From the NCBI RefSeq assembly GCF_014635025.1, contig NZ_BMCE01000001.1, forward strand, positions 1,302,001 to 1,366,000: 64,000 nucleotides of DNA, in the 5' to 3' direction. The notes under the pieces are model-generated. The model worked only from the letters and a program-made list of their open reading frames with translations, made no database searches and had not been told where the DNA came from. Each line of letters opens with the position of its first letter. Position 1 is the stretch's first letter. The stretch comes from Fictibacillus barbaricus (GTDB lineage: Bacteria; Bacillota; Bacilli; Bacillales; Fictibacillaceae). Positions 48,962 to 58,973 of this stretch are shown here, in pieces. The translations under genes and the position numbers were made by a program.

Positions 48962-51277
48962 ATGGGGGAAAAACGAGTTCTTCCGCTCCTCCCTCTACGC
49001 GGATTGTTGGTCTATCCGACAATGGTGCTTCATCTTGATGTAGGAAGAGAAAAGTCCATTCAAGCGCTTGAAAAGGTGATGCTTGATGACCAAATGATTT
49101 TTCTTTCTACACAAAAAGAAGTATCAATAGAAGATCCGGCTAAAGAGGAAATATATAATGTAGGAACGTTATCAAAAGTAAATCAGATGCTCAAGCTGCC
49201 AAACGGCACGATTCGAGTATTAGTAGAAGGTATTCAACGTGGGAAGATCACTTCTTTTATGGATGAAAAAACACATGTTGAAGTAGAAGTTGAACTAACA
49301 GATGATGTTGAAGTCAAGGAAGCCGAAACAGAGGCGTTAATGAGAGCTGTTCTGGCGCAATTCGAACAATACATAAATCTTTCAAAAAAAGTTACGCCAG
49401 AAACTTTGGCGTCTGTTCAAGATATAACAGAGCCTGGGCGAATGGCTGACGTGATTTCTTCACACCTTTCTCTAAAGATTAAAGAGAAGCAGAAAATACT
49501 TGAGATCTTCGATGTGAAAGAAAGACTTGAACATCTTCTCACATTGTTAAACAATGAAAAAGAAGTGCTTGGACTTGAAAAGAAAATTGGTCAGCGTGTA
49601 AAAAAGGCCATGGAAAAAACACAAAAAGAATATTATTTGCGCGAACAAATGAAAGCCATACAAAAAGAACTTGGTGATAAAGAAGGCAAAGTTGGCGAAG
49701 TCAGTACCCTAAAAGAACGTATTGATTCATCTGATATGCCCGAGAATGTCATGGAGCTGGCAAAGAAAGAACTTGACCGATACGAAAAAATGCCAAATTC
49801 ATCTGCAGAAAGTTCTGTGATAAGAACATATATCGAGTGGCTCGTCAATCTTCCGTGGAAACAAGAAACGGTAGATAATTTAGATATTCCGCATGCAGAA
49901 ACCGTTTTAAACGAAGATCATTACGGGCTAGAAAAAGTGAAGGAACGCGTTTTAGAATATTTAGCTGTCCAAAAACTGACAAACTCGCTTAAAGGGCCAA
50001 TTCTTTGTTTAGTTGGACCTCCTGGTGTTGGTAAAACATCCTTAGCAAAGTCTATTGCACGTGCGATCGGCAGAAACTTTGTTCGAATCTCACTTGGTGG
50101 AGTAAGGGACGAAGCGGAGATCAGAGGCCACCGGAGAACATATGTAGGAGCAATGCCAGGCAGATTAATTCAGGGCATGAAAAAAGCAGGCACGATCAAT
50201 CCTGTGTTCTTGCTTGATGAGATTGATAAGATGTCTAGTGATTTTAGAGGAGACCCATCTTCTGCCATGCTGGAAGTTTTAGACCCTGAGCAAAACAGCA
50301 CGTTCAGTGATCATTACATCGAAGAGCCTTATGATTTATCTAAAGTCATGTTCGTAACAACAGCCAACTCTCTTTCAACGATTCCAGGTCCTCTTTTAGA
50401 TCGAATGGAAGTTATTTCAATCGCTGGTTATACAGAAGTCGAGAAACTTCACATTTCTAAAAACCACTTGATTCCTAAACAGTTGAAGGAACATGGTCTG
50501 AAAAAGAGCCAGATTCAGTTTAAGGATGATTGTATTTTAAAGCTAGTTCGTAATTACACAAGGGAAGCAGGAGTACGTAACCTTGAACGTCAAATTGCAG
50601 GACTATGCAGAAAAGCAGCTAAACAAATCGTATCTGAAGAGAAGAAAAAGGTTGTACTTTCGGCAAGAAACCTTGAGGATTACTTAGGTAAACCACGCTT
50701 CCGATATGGCCAGGCTGAACTTGAAGATCAAGTTGGTGCAGCTACTGGTTTAGCTTATACGACGGCTGGCGGAGATACACTTTCCATAGAAGTCGCTCTT
50801 TCTCCGGGGAAAGGGAAACTTATCCTTACCGGAAAATTAGGCGATGTGATGAAAGAATCAGCTCAGGCTGCTTTAAGTTATGTTCGGACAAAAGTAGAAG
50901 ATCTAGGGATTGATCCGGATTTTTACGAAAAAACAGATATTCACATACACGTTCCAGAAGGGGCAACGCCAAAAGATGGACCTTCAGCAGGTATCACAAT
51001 CGCTACAGCTCTTGTATCTGCTTTGACCAAGAAGCCTGTAAGAAAAGATGTAGGGATGACAGGTGAGATTACATTGAGAGGCCGTGTATTGCCGATCGGC
51101 GGATTAAAAGAAAAATCATTAAGTGCACATCGAGCAGGAATTAAGACGATCATTCTTCCAAAAGAGAATGAAAAAGACATTGAAGATATACCGGATACAG
51201 TAAAAGAAGGCTTATCTTTTATAGCGGTATCCCATTTAGATGAAGTGTTAAAAGTAGCATTAGCGGGTGATAGATAG
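48962..51277 (+). CDS. lonA: ATP-dependent protease Lon (LonA)
   Basis: Degrades misfolded and short-lived proteins. The 771-residue protein has the N-terminal substrate domain ([25 protein letters not shown]), Walker A GPPGVGKT at residues 352-359, Walker [11 protein letters not shown], and the protease Ser675 in PKDGPSAG with Lys718 in GGLKEK, 43 residues apart as in other LonA enzymes. ATG 48962 follows GGAGGTG; an in-frame start 33 bases earlier lies before that site. The stop overlaps the engB start. Confidence 0.97.
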   Translation: MGEKRVLPLLPLRGLLVYPTMVLHLDVGREKSIQALEKVMLDDQMIFLSTQKEVSIEDPAKEEIYNVGTLSKVNQMLKLPNGTIRVLVEGIQRGKITSFMDEKTHVEVEVELTDDVEVKEAETEALMRAVLAQFEQYINLSKKVTPETLASVQDITEPGRMADVISSHLSLKIKEKQKILEIFDVKERLEHLLTLLNNEKEVLGLEKKIGQRVKKAMEKTQKEYYLREQMKAIQKELGDKEGKVGEVSTLKERIDSSDMPENVMELAKKELDRYEKMPNSSAESSVIRTYIEWLVNLPWKQETVDNLDIPHAETVLNEDHYGLEKVKERVLEYLAVQKLTNSLKGPILCLVGPPGVGKTSLAKSIARAIGRNFVRISLGGVRDEAEIRGHRRTYVGAMPGRLIQGMKKAGTINPVFLLDEIDKMSSDFRGDPSSAMLEVLDPEQNSTFSDHYIEEPYDLSKVMFVTTANSLSTIPGPLLDRMEVISIAGYTEVEKLHISKNHLIPKQLKEHGLKKSQIQFKDDCILKLVRNYTREAGVRNLERQIAGLCRKAAKQIVSEEKKKVVLSARNLEDYLGKPRFRYGQAELEDQVGAATGLAYTTAGGDTLSIEVALSPGKGKLILTGKLGDVMKESAQAALSYVRTKVEDLGIDPDFYEKTDIHIHVPEGATPKDGPSAGITIATALVSALTKKPVRKDVGMTGEITLRGRVLPIGGLKEKSLSAHRAGIKTIILPKENEKDIEDIPDTVKEGLSFIAVSHLDEVLKVALAGDR

Positions 51278-51864
51278 TGAAAGTAAATACAGCAGAAATT
51301 GTTATTTCGGCAGTTGGACCTAAACAATATCCGGAAGGAAATCTTCCCGAAATTGCTCTGGCAGGTCGATCGAATGTAGGGAAATCATCTTTTATTAATA
51401 AGATGATTCATCGTAAAAACTTAGCGCGTACATCTTCTAGACCAGGAAAAACACAAACGCTAAACTTTTATATCTTAAATGAAAGTTTCTACTTTGTAGA
51501 CGTTCCTGGTTATGGATTTGCTAAAGTGTCAAAAACAGAAAGAGAAGCTTGGGGTAAGATGATTGAACAGTATCTTGTTGAACGAGAACAGTTAAAAGCA
51601 GTTGTTCAGCTCGTGGATCTCAGACATCCCCCTTCAAAAGACGATTGCTTGATGTATGACTGGCTTAAATATCACGAGCTTCCTGTCATTATTGTTGCAA
51701 CAAAAAGTGATAAGATCCCTAAAGGAAAATGGGACAAACATAAAAAAGTTGTCAAAGAAACATTAAACATGGATCCGAGTGACAAGATCGTATTATTCTC
51801 ATCTGAGACCGGGCACGGAAAAGACGAAGCTTGGGGTGTACTTAACTCCTACTTAACCAAATAA
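51277..51864 (+). CDS. engB: Ribosome biogenesis GTPase YsxC/EngB
   Basis: An essential GTPase for late steps of 50S subunit assembly in Bacillus. The 195-residue protein has G1 [11 protein letters not shown] (about residues 29-39), the switch region [16 protein letters not shown]3 [10 protein letters not shown]4 ATKSDK and the G5 SSETGHG region. GTG 51277 shares a base with the lonA stop (TAGTG), so translation is coupled, as in B. subtilis (ysxC). Confidence 0.96.
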   Translation: MKVNTAEIVISAVGPKQYPEGNLPEIALAGRSNVGKSSFINKMIHRKNLARTSSRPGKTQTLNFYILNESFYFVDVPGYGFAKVSKTEREAWGKMIEQYLVEREQLKAVVQLVDLRHPPSKDDCLMYDWLKYHELPVIIVATKSDKIPKGKWDKHKKVVKETLNMDPSDKIVLFSSETGHGKDEAWGVLNSYLTK

Positions 51865-51869
51865 AAACT

Positions 51870-51905
51870 AAAACCCTGTGCTCTTAGTGAGCACAGGGTT
51901 TTTTA
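51870..51905. terminator. Terminator between convergent engB and the membrane-protein gene
   Basis: AACCCTGTGCTC and GAGCACAGGGTT form a perfect 12-base stem with T6 on the + side and a shorter T run on the minus side. Confidence 0.88.
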
Positions 51906-51928
51906 GTATGAAAGATAACAAAAACAAA

Positions 51929-52405
51929 CTATTTCTTTTTAAAAAACATGAGATAAGCACCTAATACCATCAGAATAATAGGCCAGAAATCTTCTGCTTT
52001 TACAAATATATTCTCTACAGAAGGGGTATTACTCTTAAAGAAGATCAGCCAAATAGCTAAAAGGGTTAAGAACAGCCCGGGTATGAGTCCTTCTTTTGTT
52101 TTTCGGTACTGCATGAGGAAAGATATTCCTGTAAGTAAAGTGATCATCTGCAGGGGTTCAGGCCATGCGGAAATTTTCGCTGCCAAATGAAAATGCAGCC
52201 CAAGTCCCGTAAGGAAGACTCCTGAAAACAGACTTGAAGAGTCCTTTCCGCCGTTTGCCTGCATGATCAGAGCGATACCGATGATTACTAATAAAGTTGG
52301 CCAAGTTAGGTAGGGCTGAAGAATTTCAATGTTCATTCTTGTTGTAAAATAGAATAATCCGATACCTAGTAAAATGATGCCGCTGAATGTGTTTCTTTGT
52401 TTCAT
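51929..52405 (-). CDS. LiaF/DUF5668-like small membrane protein (ysxD position)
   Basis: A 158-residue protein lying between engB and hemA, where B. subtilis has ysxD, though I cannot confirm it is the same family. It is almost wholly membrane: repeated two-helix blocks such as NTFSGIILLGIGLFYFTT / WPTLLVIIGIALIMQ and FWPIILMVLGAYLMFFKKK. These resemble the LiaI/LiaF transmembrane region (DUF5668 type) repeated about three times. No soluble domain, no catalytic residues, function unknown. ATG has GGAGGAATT upstream on the minus strand. Confidence 0.7.
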   Translation of the reverse strand: MKQRNTFSGIILLGIGLFYFTTRMNIEILQPYLTWPTLLVIIGIALIMQANGGKDSSSLFSGVFLTGLGLHFHLAAKISAWPEPLQMITLLTGISFLMQYRKTKEGLIPGLFLTLLAIWLIFFKSNTPSVENIFVKAEDFWPIILMVLGAYLMFFKKK

Positions 52406-52594
52406 AATTCCTCCATCTTAAACGTAAACCTTTGCTAATTTGGTCGAAATTTGTTATTTTTAATAATGGTGCTAAGTGTTAGAGAATATGGTTACCCTAA
52501 AACTCCACGAACACCGATTAAAAAGTAATAATCCTATCATAGCATAAACGTTTAAATTCTGTTCACAATATCGGATATTCCGTTTTTTAGGACA

Positions 52595-52603
52595 TGCTAT
52601 AAT
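52595..52603 (+). promoter_or_regulatory. Extended -10 of the hem operon
   Basis: TGCTATAAT is a consensus extended -10; no clear -35 was found. It lies 37 bases before hemA. Confidence 0.6.
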
Positions 52604-52639
52604 AAGGATAGAACATACATAATTAAGGGAGGTGAGCGC

Positions 52640-54007
52640 ATGCATATTCTAGTGGTTGGACTTAATTATAAAACAGCACCCGTAGAAATCCGGGAAAAAG
52701 TTTCATTTCAGCCCGCTGAATTGTCTGATGCGATCTCTACACTCCGAAAACAAAAAAGTATACTTGAATGTGTAATCGTTTCAACGTGCAACCGTACTGA
52801 GATTTATGCAGTTGCCGATCAGCTACATACAGGAAGATACTACATCAAATCTTTTTTGGCGGACTGGTTTTCAATAGATAAAGAAGAACTTTCTCCATTT
52901 TTGAGTATCAGAGATGGGGAAGCGGCTGTAGAACATCTTTTCCGTGTTGCAGCGGGCTTGGATTCTATGGTTATTGGAGAAACACAAATACTCGGTCAAG
53001 TACGAGATGGTTTTCTTGAATCTCAGAAACTTGATGCTACGGGCACGATCTTTAATAAATTGATGAAACAAGCGATCACGTTTGCAAAAAAGTGTCACTC
53101 TGAAACTGATATCGGTGAAAATGCGGTTTCAGTCAGCTATGCAGCTGTTGAACTTGCCAAGAAAATCTTTGGCGGTCTTCAAAATAAGACGATCTTGATC
53201 GTCGGAGCCGGTAAAATGGGTGAGCTTACAGCTAAACATCTTCATGCAAGTGGTGGCAATGAAGTATTAGTGATTAATCGTACATTTGAAAAAGCAAAAG
53301 AAGTAGCCAAGAAGTTTCATGGAACAGCACAGCCTTTCGAAAGCTTAGAAAGCTTGCTTGTAAAAGCAGATATCGTGATTTCTTCCACAGGAGCAAGCGA
53401 CTTTGTTATTACAAAAGAAATGGCGGCTCCAGCTGTTAAGAAACGTAAAGGGCTCCCATTGTTTATGGTAGATATTGCGGTTCCGCGAGACTTGGATCCC
53501 GCTTTGCACGATTTAGAAAGTGTTTTCTTATATGATATCGATGATTTAGAGGGTATTGTTGAGTCAAATCTTGCTGAACGCATGAAGGAAGCAGAAAAGA
53601 TTGAAATCATGATTGAAGCTGAAATCGTAGCTTTCCAATCCTGGATCTCTATGCTTGGTGTTGTTCCGTTGATTTCTGCCCTTCGTGAAAAAGCACTAAA
53701 CATCCAAGCTGAGACCATGCAAAGCATTGAACGCAAGCTTCCTGATCTTACAGAACGCGAAAGAAAGATTTTAAGTAAGCATACCAAAAGTATAGTGAAT
53801 CAATTGCTGCGTGATCCAGTCACAAGAGCGAAAGAAATGGCTGGACAGCCAGGGGCAGATGAGCAGCTACAGTTGTTTACAGAGATTTTTGGGTTGGAAG
53901 AATACTTGGATAAACAGAAGCAGTTGGAAACAGGACTCGCTGCAAACAGAGAAGAGAGACCTTCTTTGACGGATGAAGTGGTTAATTCCGCTGCAGTGAG
54001 AACGTAA
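52640..54007 (+). CDS. hemA: Glutamyl-tRNA reductase
   Basis: Reduces glutamyl-tRNA to glutamate-1-semialdehyde, the control step of heme synthesis. The 455-residue protein begins [19 protein letters not shown], has the catalytic Cys50 in [10 protein letters not shown], the [13 protein letters not shown] motif, an NADPH-binding [17 protein letters not shown] (about 190) and a C-terminal dimerisation helix region. AAGGGAGGTGAGCGC precedes ATG. It opens hemAXCDBL. Confidence 0.97.
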   Translation: MHILVVGLNYKTAPVEIREKVSFQPAELSDAISTLRKQKSILECVIVSTCNRTEIYAVADQLHTGRYYIKSFLADWFSIDKEELSPFLSIRDGEAAVEHLFRVAAGLDSMVIGETQILGQVRDGFLESQKLDATGTIFNKLMKQAITFAKKCHSETDIGENAVSVSYAAVELAKKIFGGLQNKTILIVGAGKMGELTAKHLHASGGNEVLVINRTFEKAKEVAKKFHGTAQPFESLESLLVKADIVISSTGASDFVITKEMAAPAVKKRKGLPLFMVDIAVPRDLDPALHDLESVFLYDIDDLEGIVESNLAERMKEAEKIEIMIEAEIVAFQSWISMLGVVPLISALREKALNIQAETMQSIERKLPDLTERERKILSKHTKSIVNQLLRDPVTRAKEMAGQPGADEQLQLFTEIFGLEEYLDKQKQLETGLAANREERPSLTDEVVNSAAVRT

Positions 54008-54044
54008 GCTTTCGTTTCCCTCGAGCTCATGGAGTGTGAGCAGA

Positions 54045-54863
54045 ATGAATTGGATATATGATCTGACTATCGTCTTATATGCACTTAGCATCATAGGCTA
54101 TTTTATAGATTTTCTTCAAAACAACCGGAAAGCGAACCAATTTGCTTTCTGGTTGCTTTCTATTGTCTGGATACTACAATCGGTCTTTTTTGTGTTAAGG
54201 ATGCTGAAAGATCAGCGGTTTCCGATATTAACACCCTCGGAAGGCCTGTTTTTTTATGCATGGATACTCGTAACTTTTTCGGTGGTCATGAGCAGGTTTT
54301 TCAGGGTAGATTTCTTAGTTTTCTTCACTAATGTACTAGGGTTCCTGTTAGTGTCGATTCATTTGTTCGCACCTACAGGACAGGCCAGCGCAGTGCTGGA
54401 AAAACAGCTCTTTTCAGAACTATTGATTATTCATATAACTATGGCTTTTATCTCATATGGAGCCTTCTCACTGTCTTTTATCTTTTCATTCATGTATTTG
54501 CTGCAGCATGGCATGTTAAAACGAAAAAAATGGAGTAAAAGACTGCAGCGATTCGGCAGTCTATCATACTTAGAAAAGTTATCATTTAGGTTGAATACAA
54601 TAGGAGTCCCTCTCCTCCTGCTAAGTTTAATATTAGGAGTGGTATGGGCATTCTGGAAGTTGAATGACTTTACGCTTCTCGATGCAAAAGTCATCTCATC
54701 GTTTGTCGTTCTTCTGGTTTACAGCACATACTTGTATCAAAAGGTAGGAAGGGGCGTTCAGGGGAAAACACTGGCACTTTGGAATGTGGCTGCGTTTCTG
54801 GTCGTTTTGATTAACTACTTTTTAGCATCAACGTTTACAGAATTCCATCTATGGTATAAGTAA
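54045..54863 (+). CDS. hemX: Cytochrome c assembly-type membrane protein HemX
   Basis: A 272-residue membrane protein with about eight hydrophobic spans; in B. subtilis HemX lowers the amount of HemA. It belongs to the CcsA/CcmC-like group of heme-handling proteins. It has conserved RFFRVDFLVFFTNVLGFLL and HITMAFISYGAFSLSFIFSFMYLLQH stretches, while the WWD-like motif of true CcsA is not clear. I choose ATG 54045, ten bases after GGAG; the GTG at 54036 is one base from it. Confidence 0.9.
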   Translation: MNWIYDLTIVLYALSIIGYFIDFLQNNRKANQFAFWLLSIVWILQSVFFVLRMLKDQRFPILTPSEGLFFYAWILVTFSVVMSRFFRVDFLVFFTNVLGFLLVSIHLFAPTGQASAVLEKQLFSELLIIHITMAFISYGAFSLSFIFSFMYLLQHGMLKRKKWSKRLQRFGSLSYLEKLSFRLNTIGVPLLLLSLILGVVWAFWKLNDFTLLDAKVISSFVVLLVYSTYLYQKVGRGVQGKTLALWNVAAFLVVLINYFLASTFTEFHLWYK

Positions 54864-54883
54864 AGAGATAGGAGATTCATATA

Positions 54884-55816
54884 ATGAGAAAAATTATTGT
54901 AGGTTCTAGAAGAAGTAAGTTAGCTCTAACACAGACAAATTGGGTGATCGACCAATTAAAAAAAGCAGGTATGCCTTTTGAGTTTGAAGTGAAAGAAATT
55001 GTTACTAAAGGTGATGTAATCCTAAATGTAACTTTGTCTAAAGTAGGGGGTAAAGGGCTTTTTGTTAAAGAGATCGAACAGGCTATGTTAGATAAAGAGA
55101 TTGATATCGCTGTACACAGTATGAAAGATATGCCATCTGAATTGCCTGAAGGATTAGAAATCGGATGTACACCGAAACGCGTTGACCCTAGAGATGCATT
55201 GATCTCAGAGAAGTATTCTTCATTAAGAGAATTACCTAACGGTGCAGTTGTAGGAACTAGTTCATTAAGAAGAGCAGCACAGCTATTGAACAGACGTCCA
55301 GATCTGACAATGAAGTCTATCCGCGGTAACATCGATACACGTCTTGAAAAGCTGAAATCAGGAGAATTTGATGCTATCATTCTTGCCGCAGCAGGATTAG
55401 AAAGAATGGGCTGGTCCAGTGATGTCGTAACAGAATATTTAGATGTTGACCTCTGTTTACCGGCTGTAGGACAAGGCTCATTAGCGATCGAATGCAGAAG
55501 TGAAGACAGTGAAGTGAAAGAGCTGTTATCAACACTTAATGATGAATATACGTATCAAACGGTTCAAGCTGAACGTGCTTTTTTACATTCGTTAGAAGGC
55601 GGCTGCCAGGTGCCAATCGCTGCATTTGCAACAATGACCGATGATCACGAAGTAACATTAACTGGCCTTGTTGCCGATCCAGAAGGCAAAAAAGTATTAA
55701 AAGAAATAAACAAAGGTAAAGACCCTCAACGTGTAGGAGTCGATCTTGCTGAAGAATTAAAGAGCTTAGGTGCAAAGAAAATTCTGGATGATGTAAAAAA
55801 GGATTTAAACGCTTAA
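54884..55816 (+). CDS. hemC: Hydroxymethylbilane synthase
   Basis: Joins four porphobilinogens into hydroxymethylbilane. The 310-residue protein begins [21 protein letters not shown]. It has the conserved [26 protein letters not shown] and [11 protein letters not shown] substrate-binding arginines, and the dipyrromethane cofactor cysteine in [13 protein letters not shown] near residue 240. The last base overlaps hemD. Confidence 0.97.
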   Translation: MRKIIVGSRRSKLALTQTNWVIDQLKKAGMPFEFEVKEIVTKGDVILNVTLSKVGGKGLFVKEIEQAMLDKEIDIAVHSMKDMPSELPEGLEIGCTPKRVDPRDALISEKYSSLRELPNGAVVGTSSLRRAAQLLNRRPDLTMKSIRGNIDTRLEKLKSGEFDAIILAAAGLERMGWSSDVVTEYLDVDLCLPAVGQGSLAIECRSEDSEVKELLSTLNDEYTYQTVQAERAFLHSLEGGCQVPIAAFATMTDDHEVTLTGLVADPEGKKVLKEINKGKDPQRVGVDLAEELKSLGAKKILDDVKKDLNA

Positions 55817-56577
55817 TGAAATGGAAGGATAGATCGTTAGAAGGCAAAACGATTCTTGTTACCAGGCCGAAAGAACAGGCAGAACCTTTGATTACACGAA
55901 TTAAAGAAAGAGGAGGAATACCCCTTTCTTTTCCCGTTGTATCCATTAAGGGTGCAAAGAATGTTCTGAAAGAAAAAATTTTGGATGATCTTTCATCGTT
56001 CCATTGGATTATCTTTACGAGTAAGAATGGAGTTGACTATTTTTTTCAGCTGATCAACGATCTAGACGTGTCTTTACAAAACCATAAGTTTGCTGCTGTA
56101 GGTGAAAAAACAGCGGATACATTAAGACGATATGGAGTGACATCAATACTCGTACCGGGACGCTTTGATGCATCAGATTTAGCGGAAGTTCTGAAGAAAC
56201 AGGTCCTAAAAGATGAAAGGATTCTGTTTCCAAAAGGAAATTTAGCTCCTTCATATCTTAAAGAATCCTTAGCAGATATTGCTCATGTGGAAGAGCTGAT
56301 TGTCTATGAAACAACTTCTGCAGTAGATTTGGATTGGTCATTGCCAGAGAAAGCCGATTGTTTCTTTTTTTTGAGCCCTTCCGCTGTTTCATTTATGATG
56401 AAACAAGATGCTATCAAGCACAACAGCACGATCTATAAGACCCCAGTATTCTGTATTGGGCCGACTACAAAGGCTTCCGCTGAGAAAAGTGGATTCTTGC
56501 ATGTTTTTATGCCGAATAATTTTACTGCAGAAGATATGGTGAACTGTGCCATCTCTTATTTTCAAGGAGGAAGATAA
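55816..56577 (+). CDS. hemD: Uroporphyrinogen-III synthase
   Basis: Closes and inverts the last ring of hydroxymethylbilane to give uroporphyrinogen III. The 253-residue protein is poorly conserved as usual, but shows the two-domain pattern: [64 protein letters not shown] and a late [11 protein letters not shown] with [15 protein letters not shown]. It is coupled to hemC by one overlapping base. Confidence 0.93.
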   Translation: MKWKDRSLEGKTILVTRPKEQAEPLITRIKERGGIPLSFPVVSIKGAKNVLKEKILDDLSSFHWIIFTSKNGVDYFFQLINDLDVSLQNHKFAAVGEKTADTLRRYGVTSILVPGRFDASDLAEVLKKQVLKDERILFPKGNLAPSYLKESLADIAHVEELIVYETTSAVDLDWSLPEKADCFFFLSPSAVSFMMKQDAIKHNSTIYKTPVFCIGPTTKASAEKSGFLHVFMPNNFTAEDMVNCAISYFQGGR

Positions 56578-56579
56578 TC

Positions 56580-57551
56580 ATGAATTTTCAGCGTCATCGT
56601 CGTTTAAGAAAATCAGCATCCATGCGTTCTCTTGTCCGTGAAACACATCTTCATGTGTCAGATTTTATTTACCCATTATTTTTTGTTGAGGGCGAGAATG
56701 TAAAAAAAGAAGTACCTTCTATGCCGGGTGTATACCATCTGTCTCTCGACTATTTACAGGAAGAAGTAAAAGAGATTGAAGGGTTAGGCATCCAATCTAT
56801 CATCGTGTTTGGTGTGCCTAACGAAAAAGATGATTGCGGAAGCTCGGCTTATGATCATAATGGAATTGTACAAAAAGCTATTCGCCAGATTAAAGAAATC
56901 GCTCCGTCTTTGACGGTAATTGCTGATACCTGTTTATGTCAGTTCACAGATCATGGACATTGCGGAGTGATCGAGAACGGTGATGTACTCAATGATGAAA
57001 CACTGGCACTCTTGGCAAAAACCGCTGTCTCTCAAGCGGCAGCAGGGGCTGACATTATTGCTCCCTCAAACATGATGGACGGTTTTGTAGCAGCCATCAG
57101 ACAAGGATTGGATGAAGCAGGATACTATGATGTTCCAATCATGTCCTATGCTGTTAAGTATGCATCCTCATTTTATGGACCTTTCCGTGATGCAGCTCAT
57201 AGTACACCTCAATTTGGAGACAGAAAAACGTATCAGATGGATCCGGCAAACCGATTAGAGGCTCTTCGTGAAGCTGAATCGGATATCGCTGAAGGCGCTG
57301 ACTTTTTAATGGTAAAACCAGCACTATCTTACCTGGATATTTTAAGAGAGCTTAAGGACCGATATCCTCTGCCTCTTGTTGCTTACAATGTGAGTGGAGA
57401 ATATTCGATGATTAAAGCTGCTGCGTTGAATGGCTGGGTAGATGAGAAGAGCATCGTGCTCGAAAAATTGATCTCTATGAAAAGAGCTGGAGCAGATCTC
57501 ATCATTACGTATTTTGCAAAAGATGCAGCTGGATGGCTGAACGACAAATAA
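56580..57551 (+). CDS. hemB: Porphobilinogen synthase (delta-aminolevulinic acid dehydratase)
   Basis: Condenses two aminolevulinates to porphobilinogen. The 323-residue protein has the zinc-binding cysteines in [13 protein letters not shown], the first active lysine in [19 protein letters not shown] and the Schiff-base lysine in [22 protein letters not shown] precedes ATG, two bases after hemD ends. Confidence 0.97.
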   Translation: MNFQRHRRLRKSASMRSLVRETHLHVSDFIYPLFFVEGENVKKEVPSMPGVYHLSLDYLQEEVKEIEGLGIQSIIVFGVPNEKDDCGSSAYDHNGIVQKAIRQIKEIAPSLTVIADTCLCQFTDHGHCGVIENGDVLNDETLALLAKTAVSQAAAGADIIAPSNMMDGFVAAIRQGLDEAGYYDVPIMSYAVKYASSFYGPFRDAAHSTPQFGDRKTYQMDPANRLEALREAESDIAEGADFLMVKPALSYLDILRELKDRYPLPLVAYNVSGEYSMIKAAALNGWVDEKSIVLEKLISMKRAGADLIITYFAKDAAGWLNDK

Positions 57552-57565
57552 AAAGGGGTGTTGGT

Positions 57566-58852
57566 ATGAAAAGCTTTGATAAATCGATCGCTGCCTTTAA
57601 AGAAGCAAAGGAATATATGCCAGGTGGCGTTAATAGTCCCGTTAGGGCATTTAAGTCAGTAAAAATGGACCCTGTATTTATGGAGCGAGGGAAAGGCTCT
57701 AAGATTTACGACATCGACGGAAATGAATATATCGATTACGTATTATCTTGGGGACCATTAATTTTAGGACATGCTGATGAAGAAGTTGTTAAAGCACTTA
57801 AGGAAACAGCTGAACGTGGTACAAGTTTCGGTGCTCCTAACGAAATGGAAACGAAGCTTGCAAAACTAGTCATTGATCGTGTACCATCTATTGAAGTCGT
57901 TCGAATGGTAAATTCTGGTACCGAAGCAACTATGAGTGCCCTTCGTTTAGCACGCGGTTACACAGGAAGAAGTAAGATCGTAAAGTTTGAAGGCTGTTAC
58001 CATGGACATGGAGATTCACTATTGATAAAAGCTGGCTCTGGTGTAGCCACTCTTGGACTTCCTGATTCTCCAGGTGTCCCGGAAGGAATAGCACAAAATA
58101 CGATTACAGTACCTTACAATGATCTTGAGAGCCTTCAAGTTGCATTTGACCAATTTGGCGAGGATATTGCGTGTGTGATCGTAGAACCAGTAGCAGGAAA
58201 CATGGGAGTAGTTCCTCCTCAAAAAGGTTTTCTTGAAGGGGTGCGTAAGATCACGGAACAGCATGGCTCACTTTTGATCTTTGATGAAGTTATGACCGGA
58301 TTTCGTGTGGATTACGAATGTGCACAAGGGTACTTTGGTGTAACTCCTGACCTTACATGCTTAGGAAAAGTAATCGGCGGTGGTCTGCCTGTAGGTGCGT
58401 ATGGCGGGAAACGGGAAATTATGGAACAGATTGCACCAAGCGGTCCGATCTACCAAGCAGGTACTTTATCAGGAAATCCACTTGCGATGGCTGCAGGTTA
58501 TGCTACACTTTCTCAACTTACAAAAGAAAGTTATGGTTACTTCCAAAAGCTTGGAGATCTTCTCGCGACAGGAATTTCTGAAGCTGCAGAACATTATGGT
58601 ATAGAGCATACGATCAACCGTGCAGGAAGTATGATCGGTTTCTTCTTTACCGATCACGATGTTATCAACTATGAAACAGCAAAGTTATCAAATCTGGATC
58701 ATTTTAATTCTTGTTTCCGGACAATGCTTCAAGAAGGTATTTCGCTGCCTCCATCACAATTTGAAGGATTGTTCCTGTCAACAGCACATACGGAAGCAGA
58801 TATCGAGAAAACAGTAGCTGCCTTTAGGAAAGCTTTTTCACAATTAAAATAG
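57566..58852 (+). CDS. hemL: Glutamate-1-semialdehyde 2,1-aminomutase
   Basis: Moves the amino group to form 5-aminolevulinate. The 428-residue PLP enzyme has [48 protein letters not shown] and the PLP lysine in [19 protein letters not shown] use ATG 57566, with AAAAGGGGTG upstream. An upstream in-frame start at 57533 would begin inside hemB. It ends the operon, before a terminator. Confidence 0.97.
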   Translation: MKSFDKSIAAFKEAKEYMPGGVNSPVRAFKSVKMDPVFMERGKGSKIYDIDGNEYIDYVLSWGPLILGHADEEVVKALKETAERGTSFGAPNEMETKLAKLVIDRVPSIEVVRMVNSGTEATMSALRLARGYTGRSKIVKFEGCYHGHGDSLLIKAGSGVATLGLPDSPGVPEGIAQNTITVPYNDLESLQVAFDQFGEDIACVIVEPVAGNMGVVPPQKGFLEGVRKITEQHGSLLIFDEVMTGFRVDYECAQGYFGVTPDLTCLGKVIGGGLPVGAYGGKREIMEQIAPSGPIYQAGTLSGNPLAMAAGYATLSQLTKESYGYFQKLGDLLATGISEAAEHYGIEHTINRAGSMIGFFFTDHDVINYETAKLSNLDHFNSCFRTMLQEGISLPPSQFEGLFLSTAHTEADIEKTVAAFRKAFSQLK

Positions 58853-58862
58853 TATTACTTCC

Positions 58863-58896
58863 TAGCGTTCGCTCATTATTGCGGACGCTATTTTTA
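58863..58896 (+). terminator. Terminator of the hem operon
   Basis: TAGCGTTCGC and GCGGACGCTA pair (one mismatch), followed by T5. Confidence 0.85.
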
Positions 58897-58902
58897 TTTG
58901 AT

Positions 58903-58931
58903 TCATATTTCGTCCCGTTCACTCATACACC
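58903..58931 (+). promoter_or_regulatory. Sigma-E-type promoter of spoVID
   Basis: TCATATT (58903-58909) is a perfect KMATATT. After 14 bases, CATACACC (58924-58931) differs from CATACAHT only at the last base. spoVID is a sigma-E gene in B. subtilis. Confidence 0.8.
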
Positions 58932-58973
58932 TATATTGTATAACTATATGCAAACCGAAAGGAGGAGAAGGGC